Source: CAYZJD01 sp964483455 | GTDB taxonomy: Bacteria; Acidobacteriota; Terriglobia; Bryobacterales; Bryobacteraceae | Assembly: GCA_964483455.1 (NCBI GenBank) | Contig: CAZACK010000021.1 | Location: forward strand, 1-62,659 | Direction: 5' to 3' | DNA: 62,659 bases | Shown here: one piece after another, positions 43,838 to 53,311 of the stretch | Layout: the number at the start of each line of letters is the position of its first letter | Position numbering within the stretch: position 1 is the first letter of the stretch | Notes under the pieces: model-generated | What the model was told of the DNA's origin: nothing | The model's database searches: none | What the model saw: the letters and a program-made list of their open reading frames with translations, nothing else | Position numbers and translations under genes: made by a program

Positions 43838-44839
43838 TCATCGAGTCGCGGAGTGGCCAGCGGTCTGGGTAAAGGCACACTCGTTCGCCGCCCTCCTAAC
43901 CAGCCCGGCAAGCGCAGCGATGAAGCGTGGCGAGTTGTTCAAGCCCGGCGTCATCCGGAAATCGGCGATCCCGGCACGCTCCGCGATTTCGCGATGCTCG
44001 ATGTCGATCTCAAACAGCGTTTCCACGTGATCGGAGACGAAAGAGATCGGAGCCACCAGCACGCATCTGGCGCCGGCGGCGGCCAGCGATTCGAGCATCT
44101 CGCGCAGCGATGGGCGCAGCCAGTTCGAAGGCCCTACCTTGCTCTGGTAGCAGAGGTGCGTCCGGCATGGCCATCCTCCCTTATCCCTGACCAGTTCCGC
44201 GGTCCGCTCAACCTGCTGTTGGTACGGGTCTCCCGCCTCAACCACTTCAACCGGCACGCCGTGAGCCGTGAACACGATCTCCACACCGGAGGGATCGTCG
44301 AATCCCGCCAGCGCGTCGCCGACCGCCGCGGCGACCGCCTCGACATAGGCCGGGTCGTCGTGATACTCGCGGATCAGATCCACGCGCGTTCGCCATCCGT
44401 TGCCGGAATACAGACGGTTCCACTCTTTCAGGCTGCTGCCGGTCGTGGTCTTCGAATACTGGGGATAGAGCGGCAGGAGCACAATCCGGTCGGGGCCGAA
44501 CGATTGCATTTCGCGGACGGCAGCCTCGGTCATGGGATGCCAATACCGCATGGCGATGGTGACTTTGACGTCAAAGTCACCTTCGAGCTCAGCGGCGAGC
44601 GCCGCCGCTTGCCGCCGGGTGAATTCCGACAGCGGCGACTTGCCTCCGATCGCCTCGTAGTGCTGGGCCACGTGGCGGCCGCGCCGGCTGGCGATCAAGC
44701 GGGCCAGCGGCCGCCTGGCCAGCCGCGCGAGCGGGAAATCGATGATTTCCGGGTCGCTGAACAGGTTGTAGAGAAACGGTTCGACCGCTTCCGCTGAGTC
44801 CGGTCCCCCGAGCTGAAACAAGACCACTCCCAGTTTCAC
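43838..44839 (-). CDS. hemH: Ferrochelatase
   Basis: 333 residues matching ferrochelatase: LFQLGGPDS at the start, AMRYWHP, RIVLLPLYPQYSKTTTGSS, and the catalytic FTAHGVPVEVVEAGDPY (His in AHG). It inserts Fe2+ into protoporphyrin IX (or coproporphyrin III) in heme synthesis, which is relevant to the heme-rich cytochrome in this window. It is cytoplasmic or membrane-associated. Confidence 0.96.
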   Translation of the reverse strand: MKLGVVLFQLGGPDSAEAVEPFLYNLFSDPEIIDFPLARLARRPLARLIASRRGRHVAQHYEAIGGKSPLSEFTRRQAAALAAELEGDFDVKVTIAMRYWHPMTEAAVREMQSFGPDRIVLLPLYPQYSKTTTGSSLKEWNRLYSGNGWRTRVDLIREYHDDPAYVEAVAAAVGDALAGFDDPSGVEIVFTAHGVPVEVVEAGDPYQQQVERTAELVRDKGGWPCRTHLCYQSKVGPSNWLRPSLREMLESLAAAGARCVLVAPISFVSDHVETLFEIDIEHREIAERAGIADFRMTPGLNNSPRFIAALAGLVRRAANECAFTQTAGHSATR

Positions 44840-44957
44840 CGACGACCTCTAAGAGGAAGTTCACGCTCCCAGTTCGTCTTGATTCTATCAATTCTGTTGC
44901 CGGCGGCTGCTCTGAGATACAATTCGCACTGAACGCAGATCTGCTGAGGGAGACGTT

Positions 44958-46424
44958 ATGAAACTCGCACGAGCGCTACCCTTGCTCGCCGCGGCCCTGG
45001 CGGCCAACGCCACGGCCCAGAACTTGGACGTGCAGTGGGACAAGGTCGAACGGATCTCGAACACCACCGCCACGCTACAGGTGGTCGTCAACCCGCCGCT
45101 GCGCCGCGGATCGGCGATTCATGACCGCGTCTTCGCCGAACTCCAGCGCCTCGGCGCGGACTACGTGCGCTACGTCCCGTGGCTGCCCTATCCGAAGCTG
45201 GCCGTTGCCGAACTGGAACCGCCCACCAAGGAGAAAACCTCTTGGGACTTTTCGCTGATCGATCCCATGACGATCGATTTCCTGAACGCCACCAAGGGGC
45301 ACCCGGTGATGCTGAACTTCAGCACCATCCCGGCCTGGATGTTCAAGACGGACAAGCCGGTCGAGTACCCCAAGGATCCCGATCAGGTTGTTTGGAATTA
45401 CACGCAGGGAACCGAGCTCCGCGATCCCTCCATGAAGGAACTCGGTGACTACTACGCGAGGCTGGTGAGCTGGTACGTCAACGGCGGATTCACCGACGAG
45501 CTCGGAAAACGGCACGAATCCGGCCATCGTTTCAAGATCGACTACTGGGAAGTGTTCAACGAGCCGGATCTCGAGCATCAAACCACGCCCGAACAATACA
45601 CCGCGCGCTACGACGCCGTAGTCTCGGCCATTCGGAATGTGGCGCCAGGCATTAAGTTCGTGGGCATATCCGTCGCGTTTCCATCGGCTGCGCCCCAATA
45701 TTTCGAGCACTTCTTGAATCCGAAAAACCACAAGCCCGGCGTCCCGCTGGACATGATCTCCTACCACTTCTATGCGAATCCGACGGAGGACCAGACTCCT
45801 GAGATCCACCAGTTCACGTTCTTCGAGCAGGCGGACCGTTTCATTGTCACGGCGCGGTACATCGAAGCGATCCGGAAGCGGCTGTCTCCTTCGACAAAGA
45901 CAGCGGTGAACGAGATCGGTTCCATCCTCGCCGGCGATCCGAATCTCAAGACGGCGATTCCAGACTCGTACTGGAACCTCTCGGGGGCTGTTTACGCGTA
46001 CGTGTTTGGGCATCTCGCTTCGCTCGGAATCGACATCGCCGCCGAGTCGCAACTGGTGGGCTATCCGACCCAGTTCCCCAGCGTGTCGATGATCGACTGG
46101 AACACCGGCGCGCCGAACGCGCGGTTCCGCGTGCTCGAGCTGATGAAGAACAACTTCAGCCCGGGCGACAAGATCGTGAAGACGTCGAGCGGGAGTCCCT
46201 ACGTGTACGCGCTGGGAATGATCAAGCCGGGCGGCGAGCGCAAGCTGCTGCTGGTGAGCAAGCGCGACCGCAACCTCGAGGTGACGCTGCCGGGACGCGC
46301 CAGCGAAGTGCAGTTCGTCGATCAAACGACCAAGGGCAACGCTCCCGGTAAGCAATCACTGAACGGCGACAAGCTCACGCTCGGAGGATTCGCCGTCGCG
46401 GTGGTCACGATGAGCGCGGGATGA
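44958..46424 (+). CDS. GH39-like glycoside hydrolase
   Basis: 488 residues with a signal peptide (LPLLAAALAANATAQ). The clan GH-A core shows the acid/base Glu in YWEVFNEPDLEH and the nucleophile Glu in KTAVNEIGS, with an extended C-terminal beta domain (ERKLLLVSKRDR). The layout is closest to GH39 xylosidase/iduronidase-type proteins. It is exported and probably glycan-degrading. It converges with a GH4 gene. Confidence 0.82.
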   Translation: MKLARALPLLAAALAANATAQNLDVQWDKVERISNTTATLQVVVNPPLRRGSAIHDRVFAELQRLGADYVRYVPWLPYPKLAVAELEPPTKEKTSWDFSLIDPMTIDFLNATKGHPVMLNFSTIPAWMFKTDKPVEYPKDPDQVVWNYTQGTELRDPSMKELGDYYARLVSWYVNGGFTDELGKRHESGHRFKIDYWEVFNEPDLEHQTTPEQYTARYDAVVSAIRNVAPGIKFVGISVAFPSAAPQYFEHFLNPKNHKPGVPLDMISYHFYANPTEDQTPEIHQFTFFEQADRFIVTARYIEAIRKRLSPSTKTAVNEIGSILAGDPNLKTAIPDSYWNLSGAVYAYVFGHLASLGIDIAAESQLVGYPTQFPSVSMIDWNTGAPNARFRVLELMKNNFSPGDKIVKTSSGSPYVYALGMIKPGGERKLLLVSKRDRNLEVTLPGRASEVQFVDQTTKGNAPGKQSLNGDKLTLGGFAVAVVTMSAG

Positions 46425-46466
46425 CGTAACGCCCAACCGAACAACCGTCTAACCGAATAACCGGTT

Positions 46467-47921
46467 TTAGCTGAACTGTGGCAGATGCTTCGCCTGCGCC
46501 TTGAGCAGCGCATCGGCGAGCTTGCCGGCGGTAGCGTACTCGCTTACCGTGCCATCGAGGATCAGCGCTTCGACGAACATCTTCCGGTTGCCGGTGAGCG
46601 CCGCCTCCACCGAGGCTTCGATCGCGGCCAGGCGCCGCAGGTTGACGGCAGTGAGCCCCGGCGACAACTCGCCGAACGGCGGCGTCACCCACCCTTCGGC
46701 CGTGGCGATCGCCGGGATCTCCAGCACCGAGTCCTTTGGCAGGTTGCTCACCGCGCCGCCGTTCGGCAGATTCACCGAGTACCAGCGGCGGCGATCGTGC
46801 CAGAAGCTGTCGAGGATCTCCATGGTCTGCTCGTGTTCTCCGCCGGTGGCTTTGCGGCGCGCCTCGTCGATCGGTCCCGCGCCCTCGGCCAGGCTGATCG
46901 TGTCGTCGTAGATCTTGTCGCCGCGCTCGATGGTGCCCTCGAACGAGTACGCATCCACGCCGAGTACGCTGCCGTAGTATTTCCCGCCGGGAAACCGCTC
47001 GGGGAAATACTCAGTTGTGTGCCGGTCCAGCGGCGCCGGGAATGCGCCGAATTCCTCGAACAGCTCCCAACTGAAGGGATTTGCCAGTTTCTCGGACTTC
47101 GGATCCCGGCCGAACGGATTCCCCCAGCTTGTGTGATCGATGCCGTTGGCGCGGCGCGCGGCGAGCTTCCGCCGGACCAGCGGCCAGCCGTCGTTGCCCT
47201 CGATGCGAAAATCGGTGATCCAGGTGAGGTGGTTCACGCCCGCCCATTTCGAGGTGACCCGCTCGTGCGGGACCCCGGCGAATCTGGCCAGATATCGCAC
47301 CGTGTCCGGCAGGCCGTGGCAAAGGCCGAACACCGGCACGTTGGTGGCCCTGCGCACCGCCCGCACGATTGCGGTCAGCGGGTTCGAGTAGTTGAGGAAG
47401 ATCGCCTCCGGGCACAGCTTCTGGATGTCGCGGGCGATGTCCACCATCGGCGGAACCATGCGCAGCACGCGCGACACGCCGCCCGCCATCACCGAGTCGC
47501 CGACGGGCTGGTAGATGCCGAACTGCCGGGGCACGAACACGTCCTGCTCCCAGGCGCGGCGGCTGCCGACGCCGATGGTGGTGATCACCACGTTCGCGCC
47601 CGCCAGCACCTCGCGGCGGTCCACCGCGGCGGTAATCTTCGCCGGCTTGTCGGCGGACAGCATGTAGCGGCGCACGAGCTTCTCGGTTGCCTGAAGGATG
47701 ACCGGGTTGATGTCCACCAGCGCGATCTCCCAGTCGTCGGAGAACTTCTGGTTCATCCAGTCGATGACGATCCCCTGGGTGAACATCGCGCTGCCCGCGC
47801 CGATGAGCACCATCTTCCGCTTCTTGCCTTCCTCCAGCGTGAAACGCGGCTTCACCGGCCCGGCGGCCGCGCCGGCCGCCATTGTCGCCGGCAGCATCTT
47901 CAATACATCTCTGCGTAGCAT
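46467..47921 (-). CDS. GH4-family NAD-dependent glycosidase
   Basis: 484 residues from the ATG at 47921, with AGGAGA before it. A Tat-like signal (LRRDVLKMLPATMAAG) is followed by the GH4 NAD motif LIGAGSAMFT, NYSNPL, GLCHG (metal-binding Cys and His) and NHLTW. GH4 uses NAD and Mn for redox-assisted cleavage, typically of alpha-galactosides or glucuronides. Periplasmic export of a GH4 is unusual in general but repeats in Acidobacteria. A small gene lies directly upstream. Confidence 0.88.
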   Translation of the reverse strand: MLRRDVLKMLPATMAAGAAAGPVKPRFTLEEGKKRKMVLIGAGSAMFTQGIVIDWMNQKFSDDWEIALVDINPVILQATEKLVRRYMLSADKPAKITAAVDRREVLAGANVVITTIGVGSRRAWEQDVFVPRQFGIYQPVGDSVMAGGVSRVLRMVPPMVDIARDIQKLCPEAIFLNYSNPLTAIVRAVRRATNVPVFGLCHGLPDTVRYLARFAGVPHERVTSKWAGVNHLTWITDFRIEGNDGWPLVRRKLAARRANGIDHTSWGNPFGRDPKSEKLANPFSWELFEEFGAFPAPLDRHTTEYFPERFPGGKYYGSVLGVDAYSFEGTIERGDKIYDDTISLAEGAGPIDEARRKATGGEHEQTMEILDSFWHDRRRWYSVNLPNGGAVSNLPKDSVLEIPAIATAEGWVTPPFGELSPGLTAVNLRRLAAIEASVEAALTGNRKMFVEALILDGTVSEYATAGKLADALLKAQAKHLPQFS

Positions 47922-47946
47922 GGCTTGTCTCCTGAACACTCGCATT

Positions 47947-48207
47947 CTATCTTTGTTCGCCGCTCCGGAAGGACTCAAGCGTCCACCGGTCTTCCTGGGG
48001 CGACTCCTCATGCCGCAGCACGTACAGGCTGCCGTCATCAGCCCGCACGCGGAACCACGTGACGCCGGGCGAGTACCATTGGTCGGCAACTTCCACGACT
48101 TCGAAACAGCGATCCTGGAGCCAGAACCGGCGCGGCTTCTCGTCCGCCTTGTACCCGGCGTAACACTCGACGCGGATGCGCAACAGCGATGTCACGAACA
48201 ACCTCAT
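47947..48207 (-). CDS. Small DUF6504-like protein
   Basis: 86 residues from an ATG at 48207; the open frame extends further but the homologous part starts here. MRLFVTSLLRIRVECYAGY, then RRFWLQDRCFEVVEV and FRVRADDGSLYVLRHEE, is the compact beta fold of DUF6504-like proteins. It lies 25 bp before the GH4 start and is probably co-transcribed. Function unknown. Confidence 0.7.
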   Translation of the reverse strand: MRLFVTSLLRIRVECYAGYKADEKPRRFWLQDRCFEVVEVADQWYSPGVTWFRVRADDGSLYVLRHEESPQEDRWTLESFRSGEQR

Positions 48208-48459
48208 CGCGGCTTTCTTCCCAGCGTAGCCCGAGCCGGCAGGGCCGGGTGAAGGGCCCACTCGACAATGCGTGTGCACGGACCGACCTGGGCCTCGACT
48301 GAGGCAGGCTCCAAATTCGCCGCGTGCTACCGTGCGGAATGGGATGAAGTTCGGACTTGTGGGCTGCATCGCGGACCCAGAAGCGATTGCGGCCGGCCCA
48401 GGTGTCCGGATTCGCTCCTCCCTCCGCAAGGCGTACGGTTCTGGTCGCTGGCGAAAGAT

Positions 48460-48555
48460 GAAAGGGCGGCCACTGTGCGGCTTCCGAACGGAGCGATGCG
48501 CCGGCTGGAGTTACACTGGTATGAAGCACACGGTATCGGCCAGAGGGACTTGAAG
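48460..48555 (+). pseudogene. Fragment of a small conserved protein (HWYEAHGIG motif)
   Basis: AATVRLPNGAMRRLELHWYE followed by AHGIGQRDLK matches the C-terminal signature of a widespread small protein family (DUF6883-like, ending EAHGIGRKEFKIK). The usual stop is lost and the frame reads on into the next fragment. The N-terminal part is not recognisable. This is a decaying copy. Confidence 0.45.
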
Positions 48556-48618
48556 ATGCGAGGAAGCATCCACGTGTGTTCGGGGATCCGCTCGCTCTCC
48601 TCATGCCCGATCGGCGCT

Positions 48619-48756
48619 ATGAAGAAAGCCAGTCGTCGCAATCGGAAGAGCGACCGTGACACCATGCGGCCGGAATACGACTTCTCCTCGGCCGTTCGAG
48701 GTGCAAACGCGGCACGATCTGCTCAGGGGTCCAATCTCGCTGTGATCGAGGTAGAA
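48619..48756 (+). pseudogene. Broken partner gene (RPEYDF-type small protein)
   Basis: An ATG at 48619 starts MKKASRRNRKSDRDTMRPEY, then DFSSAVRGANAARSAQGSN. This is the N-terminal pattern of the small RPEYDF/GVRGKYA proteins that often follow the preceding family. After about 45 residues the match ends and the frame drifts. The pair probably was a toxin-antitoxin-like unit. Confidence 0.5.
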
Positions 48757-48865
48757 GCCAGGCTTCGCCTCGCCGGGCCGAACATGGGCTGTCTTCAAGG
48801 AGCCTGTTTTCATGCGAAGTCCTCGCGGGCTGGCCGCTTTGCTCTGTCAGACTCGGGCTTACCCC

Positions 48866-50779
48866 CTACCGCAGCCGCCCCTCCCAGCGCAGCCCCACCC
48901 GCCACAGGCGCGGCGGGCCGACGATCGGCGACGGCGTGAAGCCGGCCAGATACGTCCGGTCCAGCAAGTTCTCGAACGAGGCCACCGCCGACACCCCCGC
49001 GCCCAGCTCCTGCCGAAGGTAGACCTGCACGCTGGCGTAGCCGGGCAGAAGCTGCGTGTTGCGGTCGTCCTCGAATTGCAGGCCGAAACTGCGGACGCCG
49101 GCCGCGGCTAGAGTGCGCCCCCGCGCGTAGGTCACCTGCGCCGAGCCCTGGTGCTTCGGCACCTGCGGCAGGCGCTCGCCGCTCGCGAAGTGCGAGTCGG
49201 CAAACAGGTAGGCCGCCTCGCCGCGCCATCGCCCGAGTCGGCCGGAGGCGCTGACTTCGACCCCGCGGGCCAGCGCCGCCGCCGCGTTCCGGCGCTGTCG
49301 GACGATCAGGTTCGGTGCCGTGCTGACGGTCACGTTCGTCACCAGGTCGTCGAGCGAACTGCGGAAAAACGTCACCCCGGCGCGCGCCGATTCGCCCACG
49401 AAATCCAGCCCGGCCTCGGCGCCGAACAGCGTTTCGGGCCGAAGCTGGTCGTTGGCTCGCGTGACGACGTTGCCCACGCGGAACTCGCGGAACAGCTCGT
49501 TGAGCGTCGGGCTGCGGAAGCTGCGATACACCGAGCCTCGCGCCCGCAGGCGTCCCCGGCCCGCGGCCACCCCGGCGCTGGGGCTGAAGAACTGGCGGTC
49601 CTGCCCGGTGAAATCGTGGCGCGCGCCGAGAAAGAACCGCGCCGGTCCGGCGGCGGCGTCGAACTGCGCGAACGTCCCATGCTGCAACAGCGATCCGCCG
49701 CCGAGGCGAAACCCGGAAGGGAATAGCGTGTCCTTGCTGTAGCCCTCGACGCGGGTCGCGTCGGCGCCGATCAGCGTGTTCCAGTTCGAGCCGCGACGGC
49801 CCCAGCGGCCGGCCGCGCCGGTGGCCTCCGCCGGCACGGTTTGCCGAAAGGTGGGCCGCTCCGAGTTCCGGTCGGCGGCGATCGCCGAGAACGAGCTGCG
49901 GAACTCCTCGCGCGTGTGCCAGCCGAGCACCGCCCAGGCGTCCGAAGCCCGGCTCCACGAGTAGTGCCCCGAGAGCATGCCCAGGCCGGTCGAGTTGCGC
50001 TGGAGCCCGGTGCCGTTGCTGCGCCGCTCGGCCAGCACGTCGAGCTTCAGGAAGAACCGGTGCGCCGCGCCGAGAAAATCGACGCTCGCGTTGCCCGCCG
50101 CGAAGTCCACTCCCGCGCGACGGTCCACCGAGCCCCGCCGGTCTTCCGGCAGGAGGAAGAAGCCGTCCGTCGAGAACGCGCGGAACCGCGCGGCCGCCGC
50201 CCACCGCGAGGCGAGGTGCGACAGCGAGCCGCTCGCCAAGTGCGAGTTGTGGCCACCGCCTTCGTATCCGCCTTCGGCCCGATACCGCTCGGGCTCGCGC
50301 GAGAAAAGGCCGATGGCCCCGCCCATCGCCCGATCGCCGAACACGCTCGTCGAGGCGCCGCGCGACACCTCGACGCGCTCCAGATCCTGCGGATTGATGC
50401 GCGTCCAGTACACCCACCCGCCGAACGGATCGTTCGCCGGAATGCCGTCCCAGAGCACCAACGTCCGGCTCGCTCCCGTCGAGCCGATCCCGCGCAGCGA
50501 AACCCCCTGCGTGGTGGGATGCGCCGTGAGGCTCGACGAGCGTCGGAACAGGCTGAATCCGGGCACGTCGCGCAGCCGGTCGTCGAGATTCACGCCGGGC
50601 TTCGCGCGAACCTCGTCCGCCGGCAGCGCCGCCACCGACGCGGGCGTTTCCGACGAAATCTCGCCGACGACGGTGATGCTCGTCTTGAGCGGCTCAGCGG
50701 GCGGGGACTGCTCGGCCGGGAAGGCGGGCGAAAGCGTCAGGGCCCACAAAATAAGCGTTGCTCCAGCCCGTGCGCGCAT
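48866..50779 (-). CDS. TonB-dependent outer membrane receptor
   Basis: 637 residues from the ATG at 50779 with a signal peptide (ATLILWALTLSPAFPAE). A TonB box-like TSITVVGE and the plug domain follow (VPGFSLFRRSSS, QGVSLRGIGSTGASRTLVLWDGIPAND, RGASTSVFGDRAMGGAI). A beta barrel ends in LWRVGLRWEGRLR with a terminal aromatic-rich strand. It transports ligands such as siderophores, cobalamin or glycans. Its 5' end overlaps the end of the DUF58 gene by 86 bp. Confidence 0.92.
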   Translation of the reverse strand: MRARAGATLILWALTLSPAFPAEQSPPAEPLKTSITVVGEISSETPASVAALPADEVRAKPGVNLDDRLRDVPGFSLFRRSSSLTAHPTTQGVSLRGIGSTGASRTLVLWDGIPANDPFGGWVYWTRINPQDLERVEVSRGASTSVFGDRAMGGAIGLFSREPERYRAEGGYEGGGHNSHLASGSLSHLASRWAAAARFRAFSTDGFFLLPEDRRGSVDRRAGVDFAAGNASVDFLGAAHRFFLKLDVLAERRSNGTGLQRNSTGLGMLSGHYSWSRASDAWAVLGWHTREEFRSSFSAIAADRNSERPTFRQTVPAEATGAAGRWGRRGSNWNTLIGADATRVEGYSKDTLFPSGFRLGGGSLLQHGTFAQFDAAAGPARFFLGARHDFTGQDRQFFSPSAGVAAGRGRLRARGSVYRSFRSPTLNELFREFRVGNVVTRANDQLRPETLFGAEAGLDFVGESARAGVTFFRSSLDDLVTNVTVSTAPNLIVRQRRNAAAALARGVEVSASGRLGRWRGEAAYLFADSHFASGERLPQVPKHQGSAQVTYARGRTLAAAGVRSFGLQFEDDRNTQLLPGYASVQVYLRQELGAGVSAVASFENLLDRTYLAGFTPSPIVGPPRLWRVGLRWEGRLR

Positions 50780-51794
50780 AGCGCTCCGGCGCCGCGGTGA
50801 ACACCAGATGGAAACCGCTTTCGTCATCGGGGTCGGACGGAGGCTTTCCCTTCGCGGGCGAGACCAATGCCAGAAACTTCAGAATAGTATAGATGTCCCC
50901 GCTCTCCGGCACCGAGACGACGAGGTCGCGCGAATGGAACCGCAGCCGCGCGCTCTTCTGCGTGAGCCGCCAGCCGATGAACGCGCAGCCATCCACCGCC
51001 TGCTCAAACCAGGCGAGATGCTCCTCCGGCACATCGACGTCGAACAGGATTTCGACCAGGGGCTCCTGCTCGCGCGCGAACTCCCGCACCTGCAATTCGC
51101 CGGTGTGGGCGGTCGCCTTCCAGTCCACGTACCGCGAACTTTCGAAAGCCTCATAAGGCCGGATGCGGTAGAAATCGTGCCCCCGCCCGCGATAGTGGGC
51201 GGTGATTTCCCCCGTCACCGCGCCGAGCAGTTCCTCGAAGCCGGCCTGCGCGTCCAGGCACGGATAGACCAGCACTTCGCGGCGCAGCCGGACCTGGGCG
51301 CGCCGTTCCAGGAAGCCGAAGGGAAACGACGTCGAGAACTGGAACCCGTCCTCGCGGTGCACGCCGCGGCGGGCGATGCGGACGTCCACGGTTTCCTCCA
51401 ACGTTGCGCCGCCCGGCAGCGAAGGGAAATATAGCGGGGAGGAGAACACGCTGTCCCCGGTGCCCGCCACCCGCACAGAGAACGACGGCATCCAGGCCTT
51501 CGTGTTCCGGACGTAGATGCGGCCCGCGAAGACGCGCCGCGCCGACACGTGCTCCGGCAAGTGGAAATCGAGTTCCAGCCCGGCGAGCGACAGGCGGCTG
51601 ACGAAGCTCGAGATCATCATCGTGGCCAGCAAGGCCGCCAGGATCAGGAACAGAAGGTTGTTCGCCGACACGACGGCGGTAACGGCCACCACCAGCACGA
51701 CAAAGGCGAACAGGAATCCACCGGGCGTGACCTGCCGGCGGACGCGAGTTTGCATCCATGCCGCCAGGGACCGCCAGCGGGAGCCCGTTGACAC
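50694..51794 (-). CDS. DUF58 membrane protein
   Basis: 366 residues if the GTG at 51794 is used; the frame continues upstream but would then collide with the divergent permease start, so ATG 51755 is the main alternative. Two helices near the N-terminus (FLFAFVVLVVAVTAVVSANNLLFLILAALLATMM) precede the DUF58 core YRIRPYEAFESSRYVDWKA. DUF58 genes usually sit beside MoxR ATPases and VWA genes, absent here. The end overlaps the TonB receptor start. Confidence 0.8.
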   Translation of the reverse strand: MSTGSRWRSLAAWMQTRVRRQVTPGGFLFAFVVLVVAVTAVVSANNLLFLILAALLATMMISSFVSRLSLAGLELDFHLPEHVSARRVFAGRIYVRNTKAWMPSFSVRVAGTGDSVFSSPLYFPSLPGGATLEETVDVRIARRGVHREDGFQFSTSFPFGFLERRAQVRLRREVLVYPCLDAQAGFEELLGAVTGEITAHYRGRGHDFYRIRPYEAFESSRYVDWKATAHTGELQVREFAREQEPLVEILFDVDVPEEHLAWFEQAVDGCAFIGWRLTQKSARLRFHSRDLVVSVPESGDIYTILKFLALVSPAKGKPPSDPDDESGFHLVFTAAPERYARTGWSNAYFVGPDAFARLPGRAVPAR

Positions 51795-51822
51795 GTCCGC
51801 ATCATGGCACAATTGGGAATTC

Positions 51823-53226
51823 ATGTCGAGCGAAGCCGCCGCCGCCGCACCGCGGTTGAAGCGCGCCCTCAGCCTCTGGGACCTGGTGTTCTGCGGGATC
51901 ATTCTCATCCAGCCGACGGCGCCGATGCCGCTGTTCGGCGTGGTCCACCAGGAGGCGCGCGGCCATGTCGTCACCACCATCCTCATCGGCATGGTGGCCA
52001 TGCTCTTCACAGCCATTAGCTACGGGAGGATGGCGCGCGCCTACCCGCTGGCCGGCTCCGCGTACACGTACGTCGGCCGCGAAATTCACCCCGCGCTTGG
52101 CTATGTCACCGGCTGGAGCATGGCCATGGATTACATGATCAACCCCATCCTGTGCGTCGTCTGGTGCAGCAAAGCCGCCGGCAACATCGCCCCCGAGATC
52201 TTGTACGAAGTCTGGGTCGTGTTCTTCGCCCTGCTGTTCACGGGGCTGAACCTGCGCGGCATCCGCGCCACGGCGCGCACCAACGAGGTGCTCGCCGCGG
52301 GCATGGGAGTGGTGGTCTTGCTGGTGTTCATCGCCGCCGCGCGGTATGTACTCGGGCTTGGCCGGCTCGATGCCGCGTTCTTCACGACGCCTTTCTACGA
52401 CCCGCGCACCTTCTCGCTCGACACGGTGTTCACCGGCGCATCCATCGCCGTGCTGACGTACATCGGTTTCGACGGCATCTCGACCCTCTCCGAAGAGGCC
52501 CACAACCCGCGGCAGAACATCCTGCTGGCGACGGTGCTGACCTGCCTGGTGACGGGCATTCTGGCGAGCCTCGAAGTGTACGCGGCGCAGCTTGTCTGGC
52601 ACGACGGCCGGCCGTTCCCGGACGTGGATACGGCCTACGTGCACGTGGCCGGACGCGCGGGCGGTGCGTGGTTGCTTCAACTCGTCAACTTCACGCTGCT
52701 GGTGGCCTCCATCGGCTCGGGGTCGGCCGCGCAGTTGGCGGGGGCGCGGCTGCTGTACGGCATGGGCCGCGACAATGCGATTCCGAGGTCATTCTTCGGG
52801 GTCATCAGCACGAAGCGGAACATCCCGCGCAACAATGTCCTCTTCACCGGCGCGCTGGCCCTCGGCGGCGCCTTTGTGCTTAGTTACCAGCTTGCGGCCG
52901 AGCTGCTGAACTTCGGCGCGTTCATCGCGTTTATGGGCGTGAACCTGGCGGCGTTCACGCGGTACTTCCTGCGTGCGGACGAGAAGAAATGGACCAACGC
53001 GGTCCCGCCGCTTCTCGGCTTCGCCATCTGCTTCTACATCTGGCTGAACCTGAGGACTCCGGCACGGATTGCCGGCTTCGCCTGGCTCGCGGTGGGCATC
53101 GTCTACGGAGCCTGGCGGACCAAGGGATTCCGGCGGGATCTGGTTCGTTTCGAGGCGCCGAGCGAGGATCCGCCTGAAGCCGAGCAGGTTCTTCAGCCGC
53201 CGATGAACGCCGATGAACGCCGATGA
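51823..53226 (+). CDS. APC-superfamily amino acid permease
   Basis: 467 residues and 12 predicted helices. It opens with LSLWDLVFCGIILIQPTAPM and has the APC gating region FTGASIAVLTYIGFDGISTLSEEAHNPRQ. It is a proton-coupled or exchange amino acid importer. The C-terminal tail KGFRRDLVRFE runs on into a segment encoding MNADERR before the stop. The same FRRDLVRFE reappears in frame beyond the stop. It is divergent from DUF58. Confidence 0.9.
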   Translation: MSSEAAAAAPRLKRALSLWDLVFCGIILIQPTAPMPLFGVVHQEARGHVVTTILIGMVAMLFTAISYGRMARAYPLAGSAYTYVGREIHPALGYVTGWSMAMDYMINPILCVVWCSKAAGNIAPEILYEVWVVFFALLFTGLNLRGIRATARTNEVLAAGMGVVVLLVFIAAARYVLGLGRLDAAFFTTPFYDPRTFSLDTVFTGASIAVLTYIGFDGISTLSEEAHNPRQNILLATVLTCLVTGILASLEVYAAQLVWHDGRPFPDVDTAYVHVAGRAGGAWLLQLVNFTLLVASIGSGSAAQLAGARLLYGMGRDNAIPRSFFGVISTKRNIPRNNVLFTGALALGGAFVLSYQLAAELLNFGAFIAFMGVNLAAFTRYFLRADEKKWTNAVPPLLGFAICFYIWLNLRTPARIAGFAWLAVGIVYGAWRTKGFRRDLVRFEAPSEDPPEAEQVLQPPMNADERR

Positions 53227-53286
53227 GCATCGTTGTCTGAGACGTTTCGGCGGGACTTGGTGCGGTTCGAGCCGCCGCCGGAATAA
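53136..53286 (+). repeat. Imperfect direct repeat of permease 3' end flanking a short repeat element
   Basis: FRRDLVRFE is encoded near 53136-53162 and again at 53245-53271 with different synonymous codons, in the same frame. The second copy continues EPPPE and stops at a TAA. Between them lies ATGAACGCCG in tandem (53203-53226) and the TGA that now ends the gene. A duplicated tail split by a mobile-like repeat is the likely history. Confidence 0.7.
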
Positions 53287-53311
53287 ACTGGGGGTGCGAT
53301 TTGGAGGAGTG

